Assembly (NCBI GenBank): GCA_028280105.1 | Contig: JANQML010000186.1 | Coordinates: 1 to 39,766 of the forward strand | Reading direction: 5' to 3' | Origin: Desulfobacula sp. | Lineage (GTDB): Bacteria; Desulfobacterota; Desulfobacteria; Desulfobacterales; Desulfobacteraceae | Length of the DNA stretch: 39,766 bases | Shown: positions 8,261 to 16,216 of the stretch, one piece after another | Layout: each line of letters begins with the position of its first letter | Position numbering within the stretch: position 1 is the first letter of the stretch | The notes under the pieces: model-generated | Database searches by the model: none | Told to the model about the DNA's origin: nothing | What the model saw: only the letters and a program-made list of their open reading frames with translations | Translations under genes and position numbers: made by a program

Positions 8261-8291
8261 AAAGCCGGTATAAAATGCTTATACCGGCTTT
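8261..8291 (-). other. Intercistronic hairpin between acsC and acsE
   Basis: A perfect 12-bp inverted repeat, AAAGCCGGTATA (8261-8272) with TATACCGGCTTT (8280-8291), with a 7-base loop. There is no long T-run after it in the direction of transcription, so it is more likely an RNA-stability or partial-attenuation element than a full terminator. Confidence 0.6.
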
Positions 8292-8306
8292 CATATTCCT
8301 GTACGC

Positions 8307-9647
8307 TTATTTGGTTTTAAGAAACGCCGGCAAATGGGCCGCTTCTCTCGGTCCGACGGTAATGGTCCATCCGGGGAGTTCTTCTTCAATGTCACCGGCA
8401 ATGGCGGCGGCATAACCCGGAATGATCAGTTCGGTGTGTTTCACCTTGTCCATGATACCGCTTTTTTTAATGAACATACCCACGTCATCTCCACCGAATT
8501 TACCGGCTGCCCAGGCCGTCAGTACGGAAAGGCCTTCGGCGTCCTTGATCAGTAACCAGGTCGGCACTTTACTGGCTTCGACCTCACCTGAAACGATAAA
8601 ATAGGTCAGTGCAAAGTTGGTGGTAACCAGCACCGGGGAGTTCTCATCCGGATTTCCGATTTCAAAGATCCCCTCGGTTACCGTCATCGGCCGTTGGGGA
8701 TCGGTATATATGTTAAGCCGTTCCAGCAGAAGCGGAAAAAGCGATTCGGCTGAGAAATCGGACATAACGACGATGCCGCCGTATTTTGCAATCATCATAC
8801 CGGCGATCAGGGTTTCCATATCCAGGTTGGATGCCATCTCACCGGGGAAAGAGATGGTGGGAAAACCCAATGCTTTGTTGGATGCTTTCAGCGCGGCACG
8901 GCGAATGGCCACCTGATCTTCCAAAGCCTGTTTGATCTCTCTTGAGCCCGAATCAAGAACAAGGTCTTTCAGGCCCATGCCGGTGAGCTTTTCCGTCAGC
9001 GGCTGGAGCGCTTCAACCGAGTCTGCCTTAACAGCCAGAGGCAGATCATTGTCCAGGGCCAGTGCACCCATCGCGTCTGCATTGGCTTCGGTTGCCGCAT
9101 AAAGAAGCGGGCGTTTGAACGCGGTTACCTCCACGGCGGCTTTCATGGCGTCCACATCTTCGGTCATGAGAATCAGGTTAAACTCTGACTCTTTTGCAAT
9201 CTTTTCTGCAACCGCGGCAAATTTATCGGCACCGCCGCCAGCATCTTTAACAGCCAGGAGTTCGGGGCGAAGGTTTAATCCCACCCGTTCGTACTGGAAT
9301 GCATTGTATTTTTTTAAGCTTTTATCCAGGTCTGCCGCATCCATATCAGAGGATACGGTGGCGGCCAGAACCGTTGGATTGAAAAACGTTTTTTCATGTC
9401 TGAAAAGAACGGTTTCGCCGCCTGTTGTCGTTTTTCGAACCCCTTTACCCAATGCGACCGGGCGAATCGGGGGGGCGGATGCTTCTGCCAACTGTTCTTT
9501 GGCTTCGTCGGAAACATAGGGACAGCTGTCCAGTTCCGCTTTACCGGATGCAAGGTTCATTGCAAAGGCAAGACAAGTCGGGACGCCACACTCTTTGCAA
9601 TTGGTTTTCGGTAGGAGTTTGAATATCTGTATACCGGTTAATGCCAT
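8307..9647 (-). CDS. acsC: Corrinoid/iron-sulfur protein large subunit (AcsC, CdhE-like)
   Basis: A 446-residue protein. The N-terminal domain carries the low-potential 4Fe-4S site CKECGVPTCLAFAMNLAS followed by a fourth Cys in LDSCPY (about residues 17-42). The middle is a TIM-barrel-like domain, and the C-terminal part (from about residue 310) is the B12-binding domain. The length matches Moorella AcsC (446). With AcsD it forms the heterodimer that carries the methyl group on its cobalt; the iron-sulfur cluster reactivates oxidised cob(II)amide. The ATG at 9647 follows an AAGGAG ribosome site. It lies between acsB and acsE in the operon. Confidence 0.95.
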   Translation of the reverse strand: MALTGIQIFKLLPKTNCKECGVPTCLAFAMNLASGKAELDSCPYVSDEAKEQLAEASAPPIRPVALGKGVRKTTTGGETVLFRHEKTFFNPTVLAATVSSDMDAADLDKSLKKYNAFQYERVGLNLRPELLAVKDAGGGADKFAAVAEKIAKESEFNLILMTEDVDAMKAAVEVTAFKRPLLYAATEANADAMGALALDNDLPLAVKADSVEALQPLTEKLTGMGLKDLVLDSGSREIKQALEDQVAIRRAALKASNKALGFPTISFPGEMASNLDMETLIAGMMIAKYGGIVVMSDFSAESLFPLLLERLNIYTDPQRPMTVTEGIFEIGNPDENSPVLVTTNFALTYFIVSGEVEASKVPTWLLIKDAEGLSVLTAWAAGKFGGDDVGMFIKKSGIMDKVKHTELIIPGYAAAIAGDIEEELPGWTITVGPREAAHLPAFLKTK

Positions 9648-9682
9648 TTTTTTCTCCTTAAGTTTTTAACTCATATGGTAAA

Positions 9683-9721
9683 GCCCGGCTCCCTTGATTC
9701 TGGTGGAAAAGGCAGCCGGGC
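9683..9721 (-). other. Intercistronic hairpin between acsB and acsC
   Basis: GCCCGGCT (9683-9690) pairs with AGCCGGGC (9714-9721) across a 23-base loop in the 91-base gap between acsB and acsC. No T-run follows. It belongs to a series of such hairpins in this operon. Confidence 0.5.
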
Positions 9722-9738
9722 CATTTAAGGTTGATTGA

Positions 9739-11952
9739 TTACCCGACCAGCGGCTCCATGTTCAGTGCCGGATGACCTTTCTCCTGGAGGAACGGGAGAA
9801 TCTCTTCTTCCGTGAGGCCAACGGTTTCATCCGCGATCATGTCATAGAATCCAGGAACGCCCATTGCTTCTCCGCGGGCTTCAATTCTGTCCTTGAGCTC
9901 TTCTTTGAGCATTTTCGGCATCCAGACCATTCTTAACAGCCCGCCGTCACCAAGGATGAATTTACCCTGGGTAATATTGAATTTGGAATGCCCCACAAAA
10001 CCGGGTGACGAGGCCCCGCCGCCCATTACACCGGCCAGTGTGGTGAACTTCATACCGCAGGGGGTATCTCCGGAATAATCCCGGCCCACCGTCATCACCC
10101 CGTTGCATGAGGGCAGCATGGCAGCGCTACATTCGCAGCAGCCGCAGGTGGTCATGGGATCATGAACCATGGAGTAGAAGTTGTAATGCGTCACCGTACC
10201 GCGGCTGGCTTTGTGGACAAAGTCGTTAACCCCTTTCCATTGGCCCAGATTCGGATCGATACATTCGCCCTTTTCAATGGGCTGGTTCGGACCGGTGGGA
10301 TTGATCTCGTAGGATGCTTTACAATCCATCCAGTTGTATGCACCGCACAGACCGGTTCTTTCAGGACTGACGGTACAGACGTGGGACGGTGCAAAGGACT
10401 GGCACAGCGTACAGGAGTAGTACGTCTCAACATCTTCGTCGGTCATGGTGTCGACACGGGCATCACGCACCTGGTAATCCGCCCTGGCGATGGCTGTCAT
10501 CTTTTCAACTTCTTCCGGTTTTGTTAAAAGTGTTACCTGGACTTTATCAACAATTTTGGTGAAATCCTGGTGGAATTTTGCATGGAGGACCACACCGATG
10601 TCCTTAAGGGTAAATCCTTTTTCAATGGCTGCTTTGGAGACACGGACCCAGGAGATGTCCCTCTGTCCGATATGCATTACACCCTGAATGTAGTTGACCA
10701 GGTGATGAATCTGCCGTTCCATGATCGGTTCGAAATCTTCCTGGAATTCACGACCGGCAATCTGTACCTTGATACCTAGTGAGAATGTTTCCCCTTCTTT
10801 GATCGTGTCAAGGTCCGGTCCTTCAACAACGACCTTTCCGTCTTCAATCTCGTTCATTTCGGCCATCTTGACATGCTCGGTGCATTGGGTTTTTCCACCG
10901 CCGCACTGGGCATAGAGGTCCGCACCCCTGACCCGCTCTCCTTCAAATGCGGGACCGAATGAACAGGGGATATCAATTTCAGCCACCTGAACTTTCAAAC
11001 CCCTTACCTCAATGGATTTTTGTACCATTTCATCGTGGGCAATCGGTGCCACAACATGCTCATAGGTACAGATACCGGTGGGTAGAATTTCAGGAATCGG
11101 TGTGTCGGCAATGGTCGGAAAGCCCCAGTTCACACAACCGGCGGCTGCAACACCCCATTCGGTGCCCACATCTCCCAATGCATTTACAAATGCAAATACA
11201 CGGTCTTTATTGTATTTCAGGATGGTTTTGTAGTCGCCGGGCGTAACACCGCCAAATGCCATGGCTGCCCTGTTGGCAAAGCCGAGGGCAAATACGGCGG
11301 AAGAGATGTCCGGACCAAAGGGAACGATCCGCGTGTTCCATCCGATCTGCATGCCGGCATCCAGACATTGCTGGATAACCGTGTTACCGTTGTGGTTTGC
11401 CGCACAGAAGATGTAAAGGGACCGTTTCTGATAATCTTCGACAATCATTTTAGCTGTTTCAGCATCCGGGGCGGCACCCACCATGGCGGCAAAACCCGGG
11501 GCGGAACCGTCAACAAACTCAACCCCTCTTTTTCTTAAAATCGTATCATCGGCAGCACCGACCCAGAGTTTACCGCTTTCAACATCTGGATCTTCCTGGG
11601 CAATATAGAAATCCGGATCATTCAGATAACGGAGTGCCTCGATAATTTCGTAGGAGATAATACCGGCCATACCGGCATCAAGGAGTGGCCCAAGGTACGG
11701 GAGCCAGTTTTTTAACCGGATATGGGGAGGCAACAGCCCCCTGGCAAATTCCAACGGTTTTTTAAGGTCTTCAAGGGTTTCTACTTTAAGACCGGTTAAA
11801 GAATAGATAACCGGCAGAAAGTATGCGGTATTCGGGAATCCGACTTTTGTTGCCGCGTCGTAAGTCTGAAGCGCTTTATTCAGCTGGCCTTCGGCCTGTG
11901 CAACTACTTTGTATCCACCCTGAATGGCAGCAAATGCGATTAATTTTGACAT
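9739..11952 (-). CDS. acsB: Acetyl-CoA synthase, CODH/ACS alpha subunit
   Basis: A 737-residue protein, close to Moorella AcsB (729). The A-cluster ligands are all present with the Moorella spacing: Cys514 and Cys517 in SCTLCQSFAP, then Cys526 in SHVC and Cys536 in GLCGAYNW for the 4Fe-4S cluster, and the Cys603-Gly604-Cys605 motif in TTCGCCEC for the distal nickel. The enzyme joins a methyl group from the corrinoid protein, CO from the CO dehydrogenase and CoA into acetyl-CoA, or runs in reverse during acetate oxidation. The N-terminal domain that contacts the CODH and lines the CO tunnel is present, so this is the bacterial rather than the archaeal CdhC-type enzyme. It lies between cooS and acsC. 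Confidence 0.97.
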   Translation of the reverse strand: MSKLIAFAAIQGGYKVVAQAEGQLNKALQTYDAATKVGFPNTAYFLPVIYSLTGLKVETLEDLKKPLEFARGLLPPHIRLKNWLPYLGPLLDAGMAGIISYEIIEALRYLNDPDFYIAQEDPDVESGKLWVGAADDTILRKRGVEFVDGSAPGFAAMVGAAPDAETAKMIVEDYQKRSLYIFCAANHNGNTVIQQCLDAGMQIGWNTRIVPFGPDISSAVFALGFANRAAMAFGGVTPGDYKTILKYNKDRVFAFVNALGDVGTEWGVAAAGCVNWGFPTIADTPIPEILPTGICTYEHVVAPIAHDEMVQKSIEVRGLKVQVAEIDIPCSFGPAFEGERVRGADLYAQCGGGKTQCTEHVKMAEMNEIEDGKVVVEGPDLDTIKEGETFSLGIKVQIAGREFQEDFEPIMERQIHHLVNYIQGVMHIGQRDISWVRVSKAAIEKGFTLKDIGVVLHAKFHQDFTKIVDKVQVTLLTKPEEVEKMTAIARADYQVRDARVDTMTDEDVETYYSCTLCQSFAPSHVCTVSPERTGLCGAYNWMDCKASYEINPTGPNQPIEKGECIDPNLGQWKGVNDFVHKASRGTVTHYNFYSMVHDPMTTCGCCECSAAMLPSCNGVMTVGRDYSGDTPCGMKFTTLAGVMGGGASSPGFVGHSKFNITQGKFILGDGGLLRMVWMPKMLKEELKDRIEARGEAMGVPGFYDMIADETVGLTEEEILPFLQEKGHPALNMEPLVG

Positions 11953-12034
11953 ATTTTTTTCCCCCTTCTTTGAGGATTTATTTTGTTATACTCAATTAAT
12001 TTTCAATACGGTCATTCGTGTTGCAATATGTTTC

Positions 12035-12051
12035 CGGGATTCAACATCCCG
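12035..12051 (-). other. Intercistronic hairpin between cooS and acsB
   Basis: A perfect 6-bp GC-rich inverted repeat, CGGGAT-TCAAC-ATCCCG, a few bases downstream of the cooS stop. No T-run follows, so it may protect the cooS mRNA 3' end or tune acsB expression. Confidence 0.45.
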
Positions 12052-12056
12052 CGGCT

Positions 12057-14078
12057 TTAGCCTTCAAGGGCCTGACGATCCGCCATATCCATCAGAACAC
12101 GTTCTCTTGCCTTATCAATACCCAGTTCTTTTCTCTTTTTATCGATATGGGCAATCATCAGGTGGGCATGTTTGATGGGGTCGGATTCAACCGCCCACAT
12201 ACCGCCGTAGATTTCTTCCATATCTTTGGTCAGGTGATCCTTGAATACCGGCGCACCTTCGATGGGCAGATAACCGCCGAATACGGTATAAATACCGCTG
12301 CAGACAACATATTGACCGATGGCAATGGCTTTTTCACTCATCCATTCGGGCGCGGAACCGGCCACCGGCCAGTCGCAAAGATCCTGGCCCATGCCCCCGG
12401 CGTTGACAACCTGGATGGCGGCATTTAAAATCCTGGTGTTATCCACACAGGAACCCATGTGGAGAATCGGCGGGATTCCCACTGTCTCGCAGATTTCAGC
12501 AAGGCCGGGACCGCAGTATGCTGCCGCAGAGTCGGGTTGGAGCAGACCTGCCATGGCGGCCGTGATACCCCCGCAACCGGTGGTTAAGACGATAACGTCG
12601 TTTTTAATCAATTCTTTGATGACGGTCAGGTGGGCGTTATTGTGCTGCTGCCTGGCGTTGTTGCAGCCGACAATGGCGGCAACACCGCGAATACGACCGT
12701 TGATCATATTATCGTTTAACGTGTAGTAGGTCCCTCTGAAGGTTCCGCCCAGATGGTATTTAACGGATTCGACCGAGAATCCGGCAACCTGGGTCTCTTT
12801 TTCAGGTGGAATCTGTATCTCGGCATCCCGGTTGTTATAGTTTTCAATCGCCATTGTCACGATCCTGATGGCGTCTTCCATGGCATGGTGTTCGTCAAAT
12901 TCAATGTGATGGACATTGGGTTGCTCCATTTTTGCCATGGGATGGGTGGTAATCAGTTTGGTATGAAAACATTTTGCAACATTGGCAAGGTTCTGGAAAA
13001 CGCATTGGACATCGACGACCATTGCATCGCAGGCACCGGTTATGATGGCAAGTTCCTGCTGGAGAAAGTTCCCTGCATTGGGCACCCCGTGCCTTTGAAG
13101 AACCTCATTGGCCGTACAGCAGATACCGCTGAGCTGAATGCCTTTTGCCCCGACTTTCTGGGCCAGTTCAAGCATTTCAGCCGTCTGGGAAGCGGCCACG
13201 ATCATTTCGGAGAGCACCGGCTCATGCCCATGAACGATGATGTTGACATGGTCTTTTTTCATCACGCCGAGATTGGCTTCGGAGATCAGGGGAGAGGGGG
13301 TTCCGAACATGACGTCCTGAAGATCGGTGGCGATCCAGGAACCGCTCAAGTCGGCCAGGGATGCCCTGGCAGCCTGCCGCATGATATTTTTATAATCCTG
13401 GTCCACACCGATGTGGGTTCGGTGCATGATATCGACAATCTCCCTGTCAATGTTCCTGGGCAGAATCCCCAGTTTTTTCCACCGTTCATATCTCACTTTT
13501 GGAAACCGTTTCGGGACCAGGGTCGTGCCACCGGTTTTACCCCATTCGGCCAGGGCGACATCCGCCACTTCAACGGCAATTTCGTCAATGTCTCTGTCAA
13601 CCATTTCTCCGTCAACTTCAACCTTTGTCTCCACACCGTAATCCGGTGCAATGGCCAAAAGCTTGATCGGGTCTTTAATTTTATAATCTTTTGTTTCTTT
13701 ATTGGCCGCGGCATGGAATACTTCGGCAACGGTTCGTCCATGGTCAGAATGTGCTGCAGCGCCTGCGGCGATCATTCTGGCAAAATTTCTTGCGGCAATC
13801 GTGTTGGCTGTTGCTCCGCACAGACCTTTCCTGGTATCTTCACCCTCTATCCCTGCTTTGGGGAGGGGGAGGCGGCAAGGGCCCATGGCGCAGTTTTTAC
13901 AGCATATTCCCTGAATACCGATATTACATTGTTTCATATTCGCGGCGCGGTCAAAGATCGTTTCCACACCCAGTTCATGGGACCGTGTAATCATTTTTTG
14001 AGTTGCAATGTCAACGGATGCTGCTATCGGATCAGCCAGTTTCGGTGCTTTGGCTGCTTTTGTCTTTTTTTCTGCCAT
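12057..14078 (-). CDS. cooS: Ni-dependent carbon monoxide dehydrogenase, catalytic subunit (CooS/AcsA)
   Basis: A 673-residue protein, nearly the length of Moorella AcsA (674). The N-terminal motif CNIGIQGICCKNCAMGPCRL provides ligands for the D- and B-clusters. The C-cluster ligands can be followed in order: His in IIVHGHEP, then Cys in LSGICCTANEV, VDVQCVFQNL, VGCNNARQQH, LTTGCGG and HMGSCVDNTR. The enzyme interconverts CO2 and CO with ferredoxin-level electrons and feeds CO to AcsB through a tunnel. It sits between acsD and acsB, and cooC lies at the end of the cluster. All cluster ligands appear intact, so activity is expected. The ATG at 14078 follows a GGAGG ribosome site. Confidence 0.97.
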   Translation of the reverse strand: MAEKKTKAAKAPKLADPIAASVDIATQKMITRSHELGVETIFDRAANMKQCNIGIQGICCKNCAMGPCRLPLPKAGIEGEDTRKGLCGATANTIAARNFARMIAAGAAAHSDHGRTVAEVFHAAANKETKDYKIKDPIKLLAIAPDYGVETKVEVDGEMVDRDIDEIAVEVADVALAEWGKTGGTTLVPKRFPKVRYERWKKLGILPRNIDREIVDIMHRTHIGVDQDYKNIMRQAARASLADLSGSWIATDLQDVMFGTPSPLISEANLGVMKKDHVNIIVHGHEPVLSEMIVAASQTAEMLELAQKVGAKGIQLSGICCTANEVLQRHGVPNAGNFLQQELAIITGACDAMVVDVQCVFQNLANVAKCFHTKLITTHPMAKMEQPNVHHIEFDEHHAMEDAIRIVTMAIENYNNRDAEIQIPPEKETQVAGFSVESVKYHLGGTFRGTYYTLNDNMINGRIRGVAAIVGCNNARQQHNNAHLTVIKELIKNDVIVLTTGCGGITAAMAGLLQPDSAAAYCGPGLAEICETVGIPPILHMGSCVDNTRILNAAIQVVNAGGMGQDLCDWPVAGSAPEWMSEKAIAIGQYVVCSGIYTVFGGYLPIEGAPVFKDHLTKDMEEIYGGMWAVESDPIKHAHLMIAHIDKKRKELGIDKARERVLMDMADRQALEG

Positions 14079-14153
14079 TAGAGGTTCCTCCTCTTAAATT
14101 ATATATATATAAAGGTTGCACAGCAGTTGAGAGCCGTGCATTTACCATGACGA

Positions 14154-15716
14154 TCAGCTTGCACGTTTATGAATTCGGTCGAGGTTTTCGATAATACGTT
14201 CAAGTTCTGTTTTATTGGTTTTTGCCGGGGTTTTCTTGACCGCTTTTTTAGGAGCCGCCGCTTTTTTAGCAGCAGCTTCGGCTCTCTGGGCCGCCCGCTT
14301 TTCTTTCAGCTCCGCTTCAGCGGCTTCGCGGCTGGCCTGTTCATCGGCTTCTGCCTGTTTGGCCGCCTCTGCTTTGGCTTTGGCCTCTGCTTCCGCTTTA
14401 GCTTTGGCCTCTGCTTCAGCCTTTGCCTTGGCCGCTGCTTCCGCTTTTGCCTTTGCTTCGGCATCTGCTTTGGCCTTTGCTTCAGCCTCGGCCTTGGCTT
14501 TGGCTTCTGCCGCCGGGTCAACAGCAGGTGCTGCCGGTGCGGTTTTTTCCGGTGCCGCCTCTTTTTTCACCGACGCCTCTTTTTTCACCGGTTCGGCCTT
14601 GGGTTCCTCTTTCTTGGCCGGCGCTGCTTTTTTAGCCGGTGCCGCCTTTTTGACCGGCGCTTTCTTCTTTTCTTCTTCAATCGTCAGATCAACATCCGGT
14701 GACATGCCTGCAAAATCAATTTCCACATCATCCAGCCTTTTGGTGATGGGAGCGACATCTGCCGCAGAACCGCCATCTGTAAGAAGATCGATAAACGATT
14801 GCGTCAGTTGAATGGATTCGGGATGGCGCATGATAAGAAGACTGGAGCCCGACAGCAGGTAGGAGACGGCTCCCACCGCTTCCATCAGGATGGCCCTTCT
14901 TTCGGGGTCACCCAGTTCCGGTGCTTCTTCAACGCTGAGTTTGGCTTCTTTGCATTTCCAGATTTCGTTACCCAGGTTGTTGATCATTGGATTCTGGAGT
15001 TTATCGTCTCCCTGGGTCATGGCTGCCTGGGACAACCGTTCCATAACCGAATAGGTATACTCAAGTCCGTAACCCAATCCGCCGGTGGTCGGGTCAACGA
15101 GTACTTTGTCCAGGGAAACCCCCAAGTTTTCGAGTAAAATGTTAACCTGTTTGGCCAGGTTGACATCGATGGGAGAAGAGGAGATGATGGTATGGTTATA
15201 TCCCATGGCGGCCGCACCAATCCCTTTATGGTTCTTTTCTTCCACAGGTCCGACGGTCAGGTTATAACCCTCACATACCTCACATACTTTTTTTAATACG
15301 TCTTCATCTTTGGCAGGAACCGTACATCCCCATACAATCAGGGGGACGTCAATGGTGTCCAGTACTTTCTTCACGGTGGCAGCCGCCTCATCCGCACTGG
15401 CGTCCCGGTCGTTGGGGTCTGTACTTTTTAACTGAAGGACAATGGCGTCTGCACCAAAATCATCCACACATTTTTTAGCCCAAGCCGCAGGGTCGTCCAG
15501 CACACCCTCAAAGGGTGCTTTCGCAGCATCAGGCCAATCCGCAGGCTCCATATCCCAAATCTCCATTGCGATGACGGGCTTATTTGGCATATCCCCTTCA
15601 AACTGGTGAAACGGATAACTGGTTTGACCGCCGACGGTAAGGGCATTATCACCATTGCCGATGGTAATACCTTTTATACTGCCGGCATATGTTTCTTTGG
15701 TAATTTCAAATCCCAC
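14154..15716 (-). CDS. acsD: Corrinoid/iron-sulfur protein small subunit with long Ala/Lys/Glu-rich C-terminal tail
   Basis: A 520-residue protein. Residues 1 to about 345 are a normal AcsD/CdhD TIM-barrel subunit: ITIGNGDNALTVGG near the N-terminus, PFEGVLDDPAAW, IVWGCTVPAKD, LVDPTTGGLGYGLEYTYS and LIMRHPES. Characterised AcsD proteins end near this point (about 310-320 residues). The remaining 170 residues are a low-complexity tail: Lys/Ala/Pro-rich (PVKKAAPAKKAAPAKK), then six repeats of the type AEAKAKAE, then a charged helix and a Lys-rich end finishing TELERIIENLDRIHKRAS. The composition predicts a long single helix. The start is GTG at 15716 with GGAGG at 15722-15726. It is the first gene of the acs operon. 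Core function is certain; the tail has no known function and may tether or space the methyl carrier. Confidence 0.93.
   Translation of the reverse strand: MGFEITKETYAGSIKGITIGNGDNALTVGGQTSYPFHQFEGDMPNKPVIAMEIWDMEPADWPDAAKAPFEGVLDDPAAWAKKCVDDFGADAIVLQLKSTDPNDRDASADEAAATVKKVLDTIDVPLIVWGCTVPAKDEDVLKKVCEVCEGYNLTVGPVEEKNHKGIGAAAMGYNHTIISSSPIDVNLAKQVNILLENLGVSLDKVLVDPTTGGLGYGLEYTYSVMERLSQAAMTQGDDKLQNPMINNLGNEIWKCKEAKLSVEEAPELGDPERRAILMEAVGAVSYLLSGSSLLIMRHPESIQLTQSFIDLLTDGGSAADVAPITKRLDDVEIDFAGMSPDVDLTIEEEKKKAPVKKAAPAKKAAPAKKEEPKAEPVKKEASVKKEAAPEKTAPAAPAVDPAAEAKAKAEAEAKAKADAEAKAKAEAAAKAKAEAEAKAKAEAEAKAKAEAAKQAEADEQASREAAEAELKEKRAAQRAEAAAKKAAAPKKAVKKTPAKTNKTELERIIENLDRIHKRAS
14367..14510 (-). repeat. 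Six 24-bp tandem repeats encoding AEAKAKAE octads in the AcsD tail
   Basis: Read on the minus strand, 144 bases encode six consecutive octads of the form A-E-A-K-A-K-A-E, with single substitutions (one D for the last E, one A for the first E). A degenerate seventh (AAKQAEAD, 14343-14366) follows. Synonymous differences between units show that the array is not a very recent duplication. Confidence 0.9.
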
Positions 15717-15855
15717 TTTTACCTCCTAAGATTAAAGAATTATGAGTTGGGGGGGGTATAAGATTGAACTGATAGGTGGCTATCAGAAGAGAGAATGACT
15801 GATATGGAACAGCAGAAAGAGGTTCAGCTGGCACAACTCTTAATTGTTTATCCAT
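15706..15855 (-). CDS. Candidate 49-residue small ORF ahead of acsD
   Basis: An ATG at 15855 has an AAGGA site seven bases upstream and opens a frame beginning MDKQLRVVPAEPLSAVPYQ that runs to a stop at 15706, overlapping the acsD start by 11 bases. The position and overlap would fit a leader or translationally coupled small protein. The sequence resembles no family I know, and composition is not clearly coding, so it may be chance. The frame is open for 13 further codons upstream, to an ATG at 15894 with no convincing ribosome site. Confidence 0.25.
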   Translation of the reverse strand: MDKQLRVVPAEPLSAVPYQSFSLLIATYQFNLIPPPTHNSLILGGKSGI

Positions 15856-15894
15856 ACAGCTTTCCTTCCCATATCTTAAAATATCGAAATACAA

Positions 15895-15928
15895 AGTATC
15901 ACTTATTAAATAAAGCGTTTTTTGTCAA
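15895..15928 (-). promoter_or_regulatory. Candidate promoter toward acsD, with adjacent AT-rich palindrome
   Basis: On the minus strand a perfect -35 box TTGACA (15928-15923) is followed by AT-rich DNA that contains a near-palindrome, CTTATTAAATAAAG (15902-15915, plus strand). The -10 box is not clear: TAAGTG at 17-base spacing is weak. Prediction only. Confidence 0.35.
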
Positions 15929-16144
15929 TAGACGAGTGAATTTAATACCGTAATGAACAATCGTATGAAAGCCTTGTCAACCAACGTTTTTAGCGTAGTT
16001 GTTCACGTTGTGGTACCGGTGGGGAAAATTAATTGGTGAATTCGATTTTTTACGGATTGAAAATTATTGATTTTTTATATTTTCTTATATAGATTGACTG
16101 GCTAGGAGTTTTATGATCTGGAGTTTTTAACCAAACGTACACAC

Positions 16145-16172
16145 TTGGTTCGTTCCGCAATTAACTTATTAA
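16145..16172 (+). promoter_or_regulatory. Candidate promoter of fhs
   Basis: TTGGTT at 16145-16150 and TATTAA at 16167-16172 are 16 bases apart, 45 bases before the fhs start. Both boxes match the consensus only partly. Confidence 0.3.
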
Positions 16173-16216
16173 TACGGCTCATTATCTTTTGGGCCAACGA
16201 CAATTAAGGAGTAAAC

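Larger units (their letters stand above)
15717..16216. other. Divergent control region between acsD and fhs
   Basis: A 500-base AT-rich region between two divergent Wood-Ljungdahl transcription units. Apart from the candidate 49-codon ORF near acsD it shows no gene. It holds a TTGACA box facing acsD and a weak promoter facing fhs, so both arms of the pathway could be controlled from here. Confidence 0.7.

Noticed and set aside
12753-14081. A 442-codon open frame on the plus strand
   Set aside because: It is fully antisense to cooS, has no recognisable domain and is rich in Phe, His and Gly, as expected from the complement of a well-conserved gene.
14169-14811. Open frames of 177 and 198 codons on the plus strand, rich in Phe, Cys, Gly or Ala, Ser
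   Set aside because: They are antisense to the repetitive tail of acsD. Their biased composition follows directly from the Ala/Lys/Glu repeats on the other strand.
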